Source: Juglans regia (lineage: Eukaryota; Streptophyta; Magnoliopsida; Fagales; Juglandaceae). From it: DNA of 64,000 bases. The position numbers were made by a program, and so were the translations under genes. The notes beneath the pieces are model-generated. The model did not search any database. It saw only the letters and a list, made by a program, of their open reading frames with translations, and had not been told where the DNA came from. Each line of letters starts with the position of its first letter. Within the stretch, counting starts at the first letter, position 1. Below are positions 1-10,879 of this stretch, in pieces. The stretch is taken from positions 7,963,889-8,027,888 of the forward strand of contig NC_049916.1 in assembly GCF_001411555.2 (NCBI RefSeq), given 5' to 3'.

Positions 1-280
1 GGATCCTATTCAAATATGACTGCCCTCTATTTTCATTATTTAATTAGGGTTCCGGTAACCTACCATGTTCTTCTCTACTCTAAAAGGATTTAAATTTTAT
101 AGCTTCCAACTCTCTCTAATGGAGTTTTCGACAGATAAAGCTTTATTTGAATTTTTATCTGAATTTGGAGGGCCTCAAGTAGAGGAGAGAGAGACATTTA
201 TTATTGCTCGTCTAAATATTTCAAGCATTATTAAATGAGTAATAAATAGTATAAGATTGTGTCAATTTCTTTCTTACTTG
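1..280. other. AT-rich spacer, no gene seen
   Basis: No reading frame, RNA gene or repeat is supported here. It is the left flank of the first ACCGG-rich element and holds the ACTTG copy at 276-280 that may be its target duplication. Confidence 0.5.
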
Positions 281-986
281 TAGGTAAGGGTGTAAACTCA
301 AATCAGAAAATCGAAAAATCAGACCGAACCGGACCGGTTTTATCGGTTTTGAACCGGTCCGGTCCGGAACCGGTTTTTAAAATGTAAAAACAGGCCGGTT
401 CCGGTCCGGATCCGGTTCCAGGATTTTTTGAACCGGACTGGACCGGTTGATTAAAAAAAATAAAAAATAATATTTTTATATTTAAGTTTTATACAAAATA
501 TTTTATATATATTAAATATTAATATATATATATATAAGTTTTATATATAATGTATAATTATAAATTTTTATGTGAAATTTTATATATAATATATATTCAT
601 ATATGAAATAATTTCTTATTATAATTTATAAATTATTACATAAAATGTTAATACTAAATCACTAAAAGTTTATAACTAATACTAATATATAACTTATAAC
701 TATATCAATAGTCTAATATTAATACTATTATATAGTCTAATATATTAATAAAAGTATAAAACAATTTTTTTTTTGTTATAAACAAATTTTTAATGACAAA
801 TTGTGAAATTTATATTTTTTAAAAAAACTGAAAAACCGGACCGGACCGGAAACCGGTAAAACTGGAAGTACCGGTTTAGGAGGGTAACCGGTGCGTAATC
901 GGTTTTGAAAAATACAAAACCGGTACATACTAGTTCGGTCCTAAATTTTATCCAAAACCGGACCGGACCGAATCAGTTACACCCCT
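281..986. mobile_element. ACCGG-rich MITE-like element, copy 1
   Basis: Both ends carry dense ACCGG/CCGGT motifs around an AT-rich core (about 450-830). The left end reads AAGGGTGTAA and the right end TTACACCCCT, which are inverted repeats, and ACTTG occurs on both sides (276-280 and 987-991) as a possible target duplication. The last 160 bases match the end of the copy at 51155-51731 in the same orientation and the start of the copy at 987-1501 in inverse orientation. There is no coding capacity. The GGGGTGTAA-type ends suggest a non-autonomous hAT-like element, which is inference. Confidence 0.6.
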
Positions 987-1501
987 ACTTGAGACCGAAT
1001 TAATATACACTGGTTTTACATTTTTAAGAACCGATTCCGCACTGATTACCCCTTAAATCGGTAATTCTAGTTTTACCGATTTCGGTCTGATTCGGTCTTA
1101 TTTTTTGGTTTTAATATACTATATTATATATTATATAATATATATAATAATATATCATAGTATATAATACTATAGTGATAATATATTGTAGTATATTATA
1201 ATATATATTATAATTGTATTATAGATTATAGTGATATAAGATTTTAAATTTTAATATTATATTAATTAGTAATTTATCATGTAATATAAAACTATTTCAT
1301 ATATAATTATATATTATATATAAAAATTATATACAATATAAAAAATTATAATATCTATATGAACCGGTTTGGTTTTAGAAAAAGAAAAATTGAAATCGGA
1401 TCGATTTTGGCCTGGTTTAAGAAAAATAAAATTGGTACCGGACCAAACCCACCGGTTCGGTCTAGTCCAATTTACCCTTTTTTTTTTTTTTTTACACCCC
1501 C
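987..1501. mobile_element. ACCGG-rich MITE-like element, copy 2 (inverted)
   Basis: The left part (about 1000-1100) is a diverged reverse complement of the right part of copies 1 and 3. The AT core (about 1195-1330), when reverse complemented, aligns with 51318-51440, including a shared stretch that reads TTAAAATTT next to ATCTTATATCAC. The right end has ACCGG-like motifs, a T run at 1480-1493 and TACACCCCC. Its left terminus is missing where copy 1 abuts it, so copy 1 probably inserted into its end. Confidence 0.55.
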
Positions 1502-1610
1502 TTACTTACTTAAGGCACGAAATTGAGGTAATTCTCTACCTCCTCCTCCTTTTTTTTTTTTTTTTTCCTTCTTTTTAGCTTTAGCATTCCTTCCACTTAT
1601 TTGATTTTTG

Positions 1611-1826
1611 TGTTTGGATTTTTTTCTTTTTAAATTTAAAGATGAGTTGAGATAAGTTGAAATGGTTTGTGAATAGTAGAATAAAATATTATTAGAATAT
1701 TATTTTTTAATATTATTATTGTTTTAGATTTTGAAAAAGTTGAATTATTTATTATATTTTGTGTGAAAATTTAAAAAAATTATAATAATAAGATGAGATG
1801 AATTGATGTGAATTTTTAATCCAAAC
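1611..1826. mobile_element. TGTTTGGA-type MITE
   Basis: It begins TGTTTGGATT and ends AATCCAAAC, an inverted repeat. The AT-rich interior has GATGAGTTGAG near one end and AGATGAGATGA near the other, plus the AATATTATT core seen in the other copies of this family in the window (24966-25155, 33840-34005, 56851-57217 and more). No coding capacity. Confidence 0.6.
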
Positions 1827-1885
1827 GGGAGCTTAGGATGAATGGAGGAAAATTCTCATAATCAAAGGCCAAAACCCAGGCCTAA

Positions 1886-1924
1886 GAGCGGTACACTTAA
1901 GTTAGCCCCTTAAGTGTACTGCTC
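1886..1924. repeat. 16-bp stem hairpin
   Basis: Arms 1886-1901 and 1909-1924 are reverse complements over 16 bases with one G.T pair, separated by the 7-base loop TTAGCCC. GTACACTT recurs at about 2018. No transcript or host element can be assigned. Confidence 0.6.
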
Positions 1925-3433
1925 AAAGTTACCGCTAGTATATTTTATTTTATAATATTTAAATAAGTTACTACTAATACATTTTTTTTTTACCATTTAA
2001 AAAAGAAAACTAATTAAAATGTACACTTGAAGGGAAGGGATTGAGTAGCACGTACCACCCAATTTGGAAATAGTTTCAACCAGCAATAGACGCAACTCAG
2101 ATAGAACCTCACTCCATCTCTCCATTTCTCCATTTTGTTTTTGTTTTTTTTCATTTTTTAATAATGCATTGTAGCAACAATAATAGAATATTTATTGATA
2201 TTTCTCCTCCTCTTATACCATTCACATTATCTATATATCAATATTACCACTTTTTTTTATATATTATATGAAAAAGGAAAGATTCCCAAAATTTAAGAAG
2301 AAAACTTAAATAAATGAAAAGAAGATAAAACTAAAAGGCCAACCATGAACAAAAAGTAAAGAGAGAGTGGGAAAGAGACATATAGTCTATATATATATAT
2401 ATATATAAGACAATCTATCAGCATCTAACACTCTATTATTGCTTACAAAAGATGATACATTAATTCATGTTCCATTCATTTGCTCTTTCATCTTACAATT
2501 ACCTATTTCCTTTGGATCATATGCCCCAATGGCTCTAAAGTCTCTATCTCTCCCTTTCCCTTGCCAACTCAGCAAACCCACAAAATGTGTGGGTGCTCGT
2601 GACAGATGCTTTTTAATTGAAATATTCTATTAATTAATCTTACACCACACATTTATTTATTTTTTATTTTTTTAATTTTTTTTCTCTATAAATATATAAT
2701 ATAATATAAGACTGTTAAGTAGAAGAATTTTTCTTTTAATTTTTAATGAATAATACTAAGATTATTATTAAAAAAATAATTTTTATATGTAGGTCACAAA
2801 TTTATCTATTTTTCAAAAGAATTGTGTGAAATTTATGCATCTTAAGACTATAAATATAATTTTTCTTACAATTTTATATTAAAAAATTATTTTTTTCACA
2901 TTTATTAAAAAATATCGTCCTTGCAACACTTCAAAAATACGAGCGAGAATTCTTGTTTTTTTTTTATAAAATTAAAAAATATCATTTTATAAAAATACTC
3001 GTATTTTATAAAATGTATTGTGAAAAATATTATATAAAATATTCTGCATTTATCACTAGTGTAATGCTATATGAAAACGTCTTTTTAGGTTCACACCGGT
3101 GGAAAATTGGTATACCAACTCTTTCAATAAGTGCTAGAAAGTCGAAATCAAGCATTACAAGGGTGCACTGTTTAATATAGTTTACCTTGACCGTTATGTT
3201 CATCTATTAATTAGACAGCTTTGACTTAGGTAGGACCAACAATGTGATAAACCCTAGATTTCTTTAATTCTGATGTGACAAAAATAAGAAAACAATGACC
3301 ATACACTATCGATTCATGCATTTACATTTTTTTTGGCAGTCTTCGACAGAAGACCATGATCTACACTCACTTTAGCATTAGTGCATCATTAATAATAATA
3401 ATAATAATATTATGACGTATCTATATAAATAGG
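1925..3433. other. AT-rich intergenic sequence
   Basis: No gene is supported. It contains a TA run at about 2392-2408 and poly-T tracts. The part at about 2745-2890 resembles the short inverted-repeat element at 3434-3605 but is too diverged to delimit. Confidence 0.4.
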
Positions 3434-3605
3434 AGAAATAATATTTACATTTATAAAATACGTAAGCGTTGTGTAATTTTTAAAAAAAAAAATGAATAAA
3501 GACGAAATTTACATAAAAAATTAATTTTTTAATAGTAGACTTTACTCTTTTTCAAAATGATTGTACAACGTTTATACATTCTATGACTGTATTTAGTATT
3601 TTTCT
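3434..3605. mobile_element. Small MITE with about 45-bp terminal inverted repeats
   Basis: The first 45 bases (with TACGTAAGCGTTGTGTAAT) match the reverse complement of the last 45 (with TATAAACGTTGTACAAT), with several mismatches. The element is 172 bp with an A/T-rich centre. More diverged relatives may lie at about 2745-2890 and 52110-52290. No coding capacity. Confidence 0.55.
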
Positions 3606-4689
3606 ACAAATAATTAAAGAGAATTACAGACACTCTACAAGGCTGAATTTGACTTCTTCAATAGTTATTAGTTATTCATAGAGTAGATATTTTTATTCTA
3701 TATTAGAATTTCATATCAATTAAAAATTAATTTTTAAATAAATAATTTTAACTATATAACATGTTGTTGTGATAAGATGAAAGTCCTACACTATTTCATG
3801 CATTTCAAAAGTACTTAATAATTTTTTGGAATACTTTGTGTAAATAAATTTACTATTAGAAACGTCATATATATATGTAACAATACGAAAAATGTATCCC
3901 TTCGATCAAACCAGATGCGAATAGAGGATTTGTTCCTAATTAAGCAACTCCCTTCGGGAGAGCATTCCATGGTTTGTAGAATGCTGCTATAGAAGTGCTC
4001 ATATAGTAGTAAAAATCTTGAAACCTAGGGTTTGCGAATTTTTGGTATGGTTTGAGGTATTTTTGAATAAATCTATTCGACAATCAGTCTATTTTTTCTA
4101 CATCTCACATTGTGAAGTGGTGAACCTGGTTTGAGAGCCACGTCAGGTTCGCCACGTCATGATTCGTGTCTAGTCCCAACCTCTTAAGAGATCGTCTTTT
4201 ACTTGTCAGTTGGCACATGCTCTTGTCTCTTGTTTGTCAGAGCACTGATGAACTAAAAATAAAATACTTTATATGTTATATTGCTTTTTCTCATGGATTT
4301 AACTTCAAATCGGTCGTGGTGAATAAGGACGATTTACACCCTTCAATCACATTTCGACACGTCTGCATTTTAAGAGGGGAATAATAGAATCGTAGATAGA
4401 GAAGCAAATCTCATACAAAACACCTTCTCCTGTTAAGAATGGAATCGCACATAGAGAAGAAAATCTCATACACAAACACATACAACCACCTTCTTATGTC
4501 TTTGAGCATTGTTTGGTGATGGAGAAGAAGTTGATATCAATGGTTTTGAGTTTGAGACGCCCCGTGCAAGATTGCATGAGCAAAGGAGAAAGTGGGGAAG
4601 GGATTTTTGGGTTAGAGTTTCGAAAAGTGAATGGAAATCTTTTAATTGAGTTATTTTCTTTAAAAAATCTATGGCCGAAAAATGATCTC

Positions 4690-4691
<2 letters not shown>
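3606..4691. other. Intergenic, no gene seen
   Basis: No frame shows recognisable protein similarity and no RNA gene is apparent. Confidence 0.4.

Positions 4692-4761
<70 letters not shown>
4692..4761. repeat. (GA)n microsatellite
   Basis: About 35 uninterrupted GA dinucleotides followed by GGGG. It produces an artificial Arg-Glu repeat frame that is not a gene. Confidence 0.95.
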
Positions 4762-4763
<2 letters not shown>

Positions 4764-5345
4764 GAGAAACTAGGAAAATGGGAAATTGCTGGAAAAAATA
4801 AAAATAAAAACTAACGTATCAGAGGTTTGCAGTATAGGGCTACTAAGTAGAAGCACTCACTTATGTCTTAGGGAGTTTATTCCATTGACACACACATATA
4901 TATCATATAGTTTCATACATGCTTATGGATTTTTATAATAACAAGGAGTTCAAGTATAAAAGAGTCAAACTATTCACATGATTAAGGGTTAAAGATCAAA
5001 GATATCAACAAATGAAACGTGAGGAAGAAATAAACTCTTTTACTAATTTGAAAAGTTTTAATGCTACTAAAAAATATTTTTAAAAACATATGAAAAATCA
5101 ATTTGCATATTTCACATGAGCATAATACGTTTGGAAATTTGAAAAATGATTTATTGGTTTTTGAAAAATCCTACTCTCAAGCCGATATGTAGAGCACACA
5201 TAGTAAAATGCATATATGACATAATTTGATTTGGAATATAAATTCTAAAATTGAATCTTACAAATCAAATCTTACCCTTTAAATAATGTTGATTGTGTAT
5301 TCTATACACCAACTTGAGAATAGAATAAGTCCTACGTCAAATGTA
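4762..5345. other. Intergenic, no gene seen
   Basis: AT-rich. A single diverged copy of the minisatellite unit that follows is visible at about 5124-5170. Confidence 0.4.
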
Positions 5346-5672
5346 CATAATATGTTTGAAAATCCGAAGAGTGATTGATTGTCTTTTTCAAATGTTAAGA
5401 ATATGTTTGAAAATTTGAAAAATGATTGATGTTCTTTTTCAAATGTGCACAATATGCTTGAAAACTTGAAAAATAAATGATGTTTCTTTTCACATGTTCA
5501 TGAATCATGATATGTTTGAAAATTTGAAAAAATATGATTGATTTTCTTTTTCAAATGTGCATGATATATTTTAGAATTTGAAAAATGAATGATGCTCTTT
5601 TCAACTTGTGCAAAAATGAAAAGCTTCTGTTTGAAAATTTGAAAAATAAATCATGCTCCTTTTGACATTTGT
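5346..5672. repeat. Minisatellite, unit about 51-58 bp, six copies
   Basis: Repeated unit of the form ATATGTTTGAAAATTTGAAA, then a GATTGATG-like stretch, then TTCTTTTTCAAATGTGCA. Units start near 5346, 5398, 5449, 5507, 5562 and 5617, and diverge toward the right. No enclosing element was identified. Confidence 0.75.
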
Positions 5673-6877
5673 AAAAAAGAAAAAAAAAATTAAAATTTGA
5701 AATGGGATCTTAGGAAATTGCAAACAAGCTTCTTATTTGTGTATAACTTGTTATTGCAATCACATCAAAAATTTTAATCTCTCTTTTCTAGTATTGACCT
5801 TTATAACTAGTTCTTTTTAAGAAAGATATAATTTGCGATGTATCGTTTCATTAAACTCATTAAGTAGTGTATTTTGAAAACCTACATAGCATCAACTATT
5901 GTGCAAACTAGCTGGGGTATATATGTCGATACATGAGACGACTTGTGAACCCAACATGAACACAATTTATAAACGGGTCAACCCGCTTAATCTGAAATCA
6001 ACTCATTTTGATCCCTTTAGATTTTTACTCAGAAATACAACTATACCTTTTTCAACCCTAAAAACCAAAATACCCTAACTTATCTCTCAGACCTTCACTC
6101 TTAGTCTCATGGTACTCTCACCTCATGCTCCCTCAAGCTCTCAGTCTCCCACCTCACTTTCTCGGCGTGCTCTCTCATTCCACCCTCACTCCCATCACCT
6201 CTCTCGATCTCCTTCTTTATCAAATCTCACTTTCAGTCTTTCATGCCACAGCCGTGTCACCGCCCCCCATTCCCACCTCTCTTAGTCTCCTTCTCTCTCA
6301 AATCTCAATCTCAGTCTCCACACTATGTCACCACCTCCACTCCCACCCTCTCTCAGTTTTGATCTATTCGACTTCTCACTATCTCCCTCTCTCTCAAATC
6401 TTTGTCTCTTTACTTTGCTGGCTACTGGCTACCCCTATGTGCCTCTCTATCGTCTCTGCCAAGTGCCAAGGGTAATGACAATGATTGGTCATTACATTGA
6501 TGTAAATAGAGTGAAGGGAAAGAACGCTTTGGTGGGCTTTTTTATGAGTTATGATCCTGGATTTTTATTATAATCATTGCTTGCGGTTTGTTGGTTTATT
6601 GGTTTCATTGAAAATGTAGTTGGGGATTTGATTTAGTGTTTTTATGTCTCTACCAAGCATTGTTACGTGCAATCAAGAGTTGGAGATGCATTGTAGATAG
6701 ATAAATGCAATGACAATGAATGATCGGAATCATAGTAGTTTCAGAGAAACTGTCTGATGTTTTAAAAAGTTTTTTAACTTCTTTTGCAATTCATCTACCC
6801 AAAATCTGCCATGTGAAGAGGAAAGTCAATGGAAATGCTAGAACAGTGCAACAGCAGCCAACGAGCTAGGAGGATAT
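5673..6877. other. Intergenic with a CT-rich block
   Basis: About 6060-6420 is a degenerate pyrimidine-rich block (repeated CTCTCA, CTCCCA and TCTCAATCTC motifs) that keeps two frames open by composition only. No protein family is recognised and no gene is called. Confidence 0.45.
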
Positions 6878-6907
6878 CATTACAACAGATAGTGGTTTTT
6901 CCCACAG
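6878..6907. repeat. CACTA left terminal inverted repeat
   Basis: Starts CATTACAACAGATAGTGG; the ancestral CACTA end has one substitution (C to T at position 3). It pairs with 15096-15125. Confidence 0.65.
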
Positions 6908-9185
6908 GTGATTTCATTGCAATTAAGGCATTTTTGTGCCGAGATAAAGTTTTACCTGCCAAATATGGTCGTAGCTGACTCCTCAGAATTGCATCGCAAC
7001 CTAAAGTGGTTAAAGCTACAAGCATGTATTTCGTCGGAATAACAATTATTTTCAACCATATTTGGTGGTGACAAATATATAATTTTCGTAAGAAAAAGAT
7101 TATCCCACTATAAATTTTCTTCAACGGAAAAGGTTTTTCGTAACTAAAATATATAGTGGGAAATACTTATATCTAACAAAAAAGCTTCACCAGTAATACC
7201 AATTTATTTGGTCACACTTTACTTTTTTCAACAACATCTCTCGTCGATAAAGTTATTGTCTTGCAACTAATTCACATGAATTCCAAATACTTGCTGCATA
7301 TATATTCTGCTGGAAATATGTTATTGCGAGAAATACACTTGTCGAAAAAACGCATTTGTTATACATTTTAATAGATATAATTGTTTTCTTGCCATGTACT
7401 TACTTGGTTAGTAAAATGTTTTTTCCCTACATGCAAACAAGGTCAGGGAAAGGTATTTCTTGGAACATCCAATAATGTCGATAATAGTTATTACCCTTGT
7501 ACATTTTTATTACTAAAAAATTGTATTTCTTGCAAGCTAAATGATAAATAATCAACCAACATACATATATATATATATATATTGCCGTTATAACGGTGTC
7601 ATTAAAGTCACCAACATGTATATAGTACTTACATAAGTTTCATGTACTAGTAAGATTCTTGCATTTACATGGACAACAAGAGTTCCATTGATTACATAAA
7701 TACATCAGGAGTTACCAAATACATATAATTTAGTCAAATCTGAAACACCTTCCTGGATGGAACATTCTTCTTATAAATTCAAGCATGCATGCATGGAGAC
7801 TTGGTCCATTACTAACCATGTAATGATCGAGAACTCTTGATTCACTAATTGTAACTGGTGTGATGATCACTATTATAAAATAACTGAGCTGCAAAATTGG
7901 AAATACAAATTACGGATATTAGTGTATGAATCTGCTTCAACCAATACCAAATTACAATCATCTACTAGTTAAGGCTATCAACCTATACAGGGAAATTCTA
8001 AACTTGCTGATAATCATCTACTCTTCCACACACCAATATTTAACTACAAATGTATAATAGGACGTGCTTCATGTCTAAAATAATCCATACAATTCTACCA
8101 AATATGCCTAGGTACATTATAACTACATAGGATAATATCTGTAGGTGTGGCTGAGTTTTCCTTGAGAGCATAAGAGGAGTTAGATTGGCCCCATGTAGTT
8201 TTGCTATCTTCAATAATAGAAAAAACAATGTATCAATTACAAAAACTACTTTTATAAACCTAACTATTGCATGTTACAAAACTGCTATAGGGTTGCATTG
8301 ACAACAAACTAAGCAAAATGGTTATTTGCAACAGATTAAAACCATCTTCCTAATACTACAACAAAGTATCACTTTTGCCACGAAGAATAAACCAACAACT
8401 CTATTCCTATTGATTAAAGTCTTCAACTTACAACAAGTTGTTAAATGATATCTTCAAAATATCATCATTAACATCCAAACTATCTGCACAGTTTTTTTAA
8501 GTAATCACAACAAAAAATAAAATAACCCTTTTATATATACATTAACTCAATTAATCTGTTAAAAGGTTGTATAGGCATTAAATTTAATTTGCATTGACAA
8601 CAACTTATTATTATGTTACTCAAAATCCACCCATAACTTGCATTGACAACAAAGGAAGTAATAAATATTGTGTCTCATGGCTAGGACTTAAGTTAATATG
8701 CTCTCAAACATATAGAATAGTAATTTGTATGTCACAATGTGTTTCTTAATTGTAACCACAAACTACAATATTCAGCTTTAACAAAAGTATATATCTAGAC
8801 CTTGTAAGTCTTTGCTTTCCAAGAGGATATTTCATATATAGTATAAGTCACAAATGATGGAAATATACTATAAGTTAAGAGTTAGGAAAAAAAAATATGG
8901 AATACCTGTACACAAGGTTTAGCTTGTCTTCCTCCCACCTGCATCTTAAGTTATCAAAATGAATGCCTCAACCTTTACAATTGTACTATAGACACCATGA
9001 TAGCCTTAATTAGTCTCAAATTATATTGGCTATCTTCCAAAACAATCCAAGTCCCCACATCATCATGATTAATCAATTTGCTCAATAAAAGGATACATAC
9101 ATCCACTTAAAGGAATGATTTTACTTATCAAAAAGTTGTCCCAAAATCTTAAAAATCTGGTACCCCCATAATTTTTTTAAGATGC
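6908..9185. other. CACTA interior, 3' of the transposase pseudogene
   Basis: Noncoding and AT-rich. About 7030-7500 holds repeated CGTCGGAAT/TCGTCGATAAAG-like motifs typical of subterminal sequence in such elements. TACTACAACAAAGTATCAC at 8354 resembles a second CACTA terminus. A TA run lies at 7565-7582. No coding exon recognised. Confidence 0.4.
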
Positions 9186-10879
9186 CTATGCATCTTCCAA
9201 CTCAGTCTCATTACGAGACTGAATCTGGAACTCCAATTATGTCATACGAGAAATTAACTCTTTCTCAACATCTAAAAAGTAGGCCCTCATGGCAGCCACG
9301 TCTCTCTTGAAAGCATCAAGTTCAGACCTTAAGCCATGCACCTCAGCCTTGTTCTTCTCATTCTCTTCGTTAATATGTTAAAACTCTCTATTCTTCAACA
9401 ATGATGGAGATGGGTCTGGTATTACTAAGTGGCCTAAACCTCTCGCATATCCAGATTGATATCCTAATACATCCTTGAACACGACATTCGCTACATCATC
9501 CATGTTTTCATCTGGTTCCATCTCATTCAATCTTTCAACCATCATATTTTACATTAACTCAATTATTTTAGTATCAACCAGTCACAAATTTGTTATAAAT
9601 AATGCCACAATGCAGTAAATTAAATAACTATTTACTCACATAGTTATGCTCAACAGTTTCAGTAATGAATCCACTTTTTTTTGTAGACCAATGCACCTCT
9701 TTATAAAATGCAACCAAGTTCGGAGCTGTCTTCCGCTTTAAAACAGATTTCTTAGTTCAATACTTTCCACAGTAATAAAAAAAATGCAGCTTACAGATTA
9801 ACTATTAAACTTGAGTTTTAATAATCTACTAAAATAAATTATTACCCTTTCCTCCATGAGCCTAACAAAAGACTTTCTTCCCGCTGTGTGAGTTATCCGT
9901 TGAGTACCCCTATTATTTTTGTTCTTCTTTGACAGATTCTACAATTCATACAAATAGTCTTTGATCACCCAATTTACTAATAAAAGAACATATAACAAAA
10001 TCTGCAATTCTTCAGATTTCAATCTAATTAAATTTGGAAATGAATTCCTGAAAATAATTGATCTTATTTGTTACCTTGAATTCCTTACTTGCCCATCTCT
10101 CACATAAACATTTCCATACGCTTTTTTCTACCAAAGTTGTCCCACCAGAAATAGCCTCCTCATGTGTTGCATACATTGTCACCGTCTCCTGATGGTTGCT
10201 TTTAGTCCAATCCAATTCAAAATCAGCCTAATCACAACATTTTATACAACTTTTTAGTATGCAAATGAATGTGCACTTAACTAAAAAAATAATATTACAG
10301 CCGTAAAATTTACCTGGACACGATCTATTAGTTCATTCTTCTCTTTTTTATCCACACGAGTCCAGCTTGCATGTGCCATATTTGCATATAGTCTGACAAT
10401 ATGTGTGAAGAGTGTTGCATGTTCACAGGATACTCCTCGTTGGCCATCCTTAATATCCAAATGTATTTTTTCGTATTTACGAATTTTGTCAAATTCTGTG
10501 CATCTTACTGGTTCCCGACCACGTTTCTTTGCAAGATGAGCTATAGAACAAGGCCAAAATTTAATCTTAGGTAGTACATAAATGTAATAAATGAGTACTA
10601 CATTATTATACAACAATATTGGCCACATAAACTTTAAACATCTTGCAAAGATATGTTACCTGTAGCATCCATATTCATACCAGGCTCATTGACGGGGATT
10701 GACGACCCCTCCGGTTCAACACTCGGTGCTTGTGTTTCCTCATCTAAAAATGATGGAATCTCGTCCCTGGGTGTGTGTACTTTAGGCTATTTTTTTGATT
10801 GGCCTCTACCATAACCTGAAGCTACATGACTACCATCCCCACCACGAACTTTCTTCATTCCTCTCATTCTATGAACCAT
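9186..10879 (-). pseudogene. En/Spm (Ptta) transposase, Transposase_24 type, TnpA-like
   Basis: Six exons with consistent phases can be read on the minus strand: 10660-10879, 10314-10540, 10075-10227, 9846-9938, 9640-9750 and 9186-9557, all with GT and AG borders. The start is ATG at 10877-10879 (MVHRMRGMKKVRGGDGSHVA). Family hallmarks are KKNKNNRGTQRITHTAGRKS in exon 4, FYKEVHWSTKKSGFI in exon 5 and VFKDVLGYQSGYARGLG in exon 6, followed by a charged, probably coiled-coil tail. The gene is broken by TAG at 10787-10789 (exon 1) and TAA at 9549-9551, 9378-9380 and 9237-9239 (exon 6). In CACTA elements this protein is thought to bind the subterminal repeats; that role is family knowledge. Exon structure looks intact, so decay is by point mutation. 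Confidence 0.85.

Noticed and set aside
4513..4773. Reading frame of 86 codons
   Set aside because: A large part is an Arg-Glu repeat made by the GA microsatellite; no domain.
6125..6573. Overlapping reading frames of 116 and 82 codons
   Set aside because: Open because of CT-rich composition; no recognisable domain, splice pattern or start context.
8354..8372. Alternative CACTA left terminus TACTACAACAAAGTATCAC
   Set aside because: First base is T, the match to the right end is shorter than that of 6878-6907, and no shared flank; kept only as an alternative.
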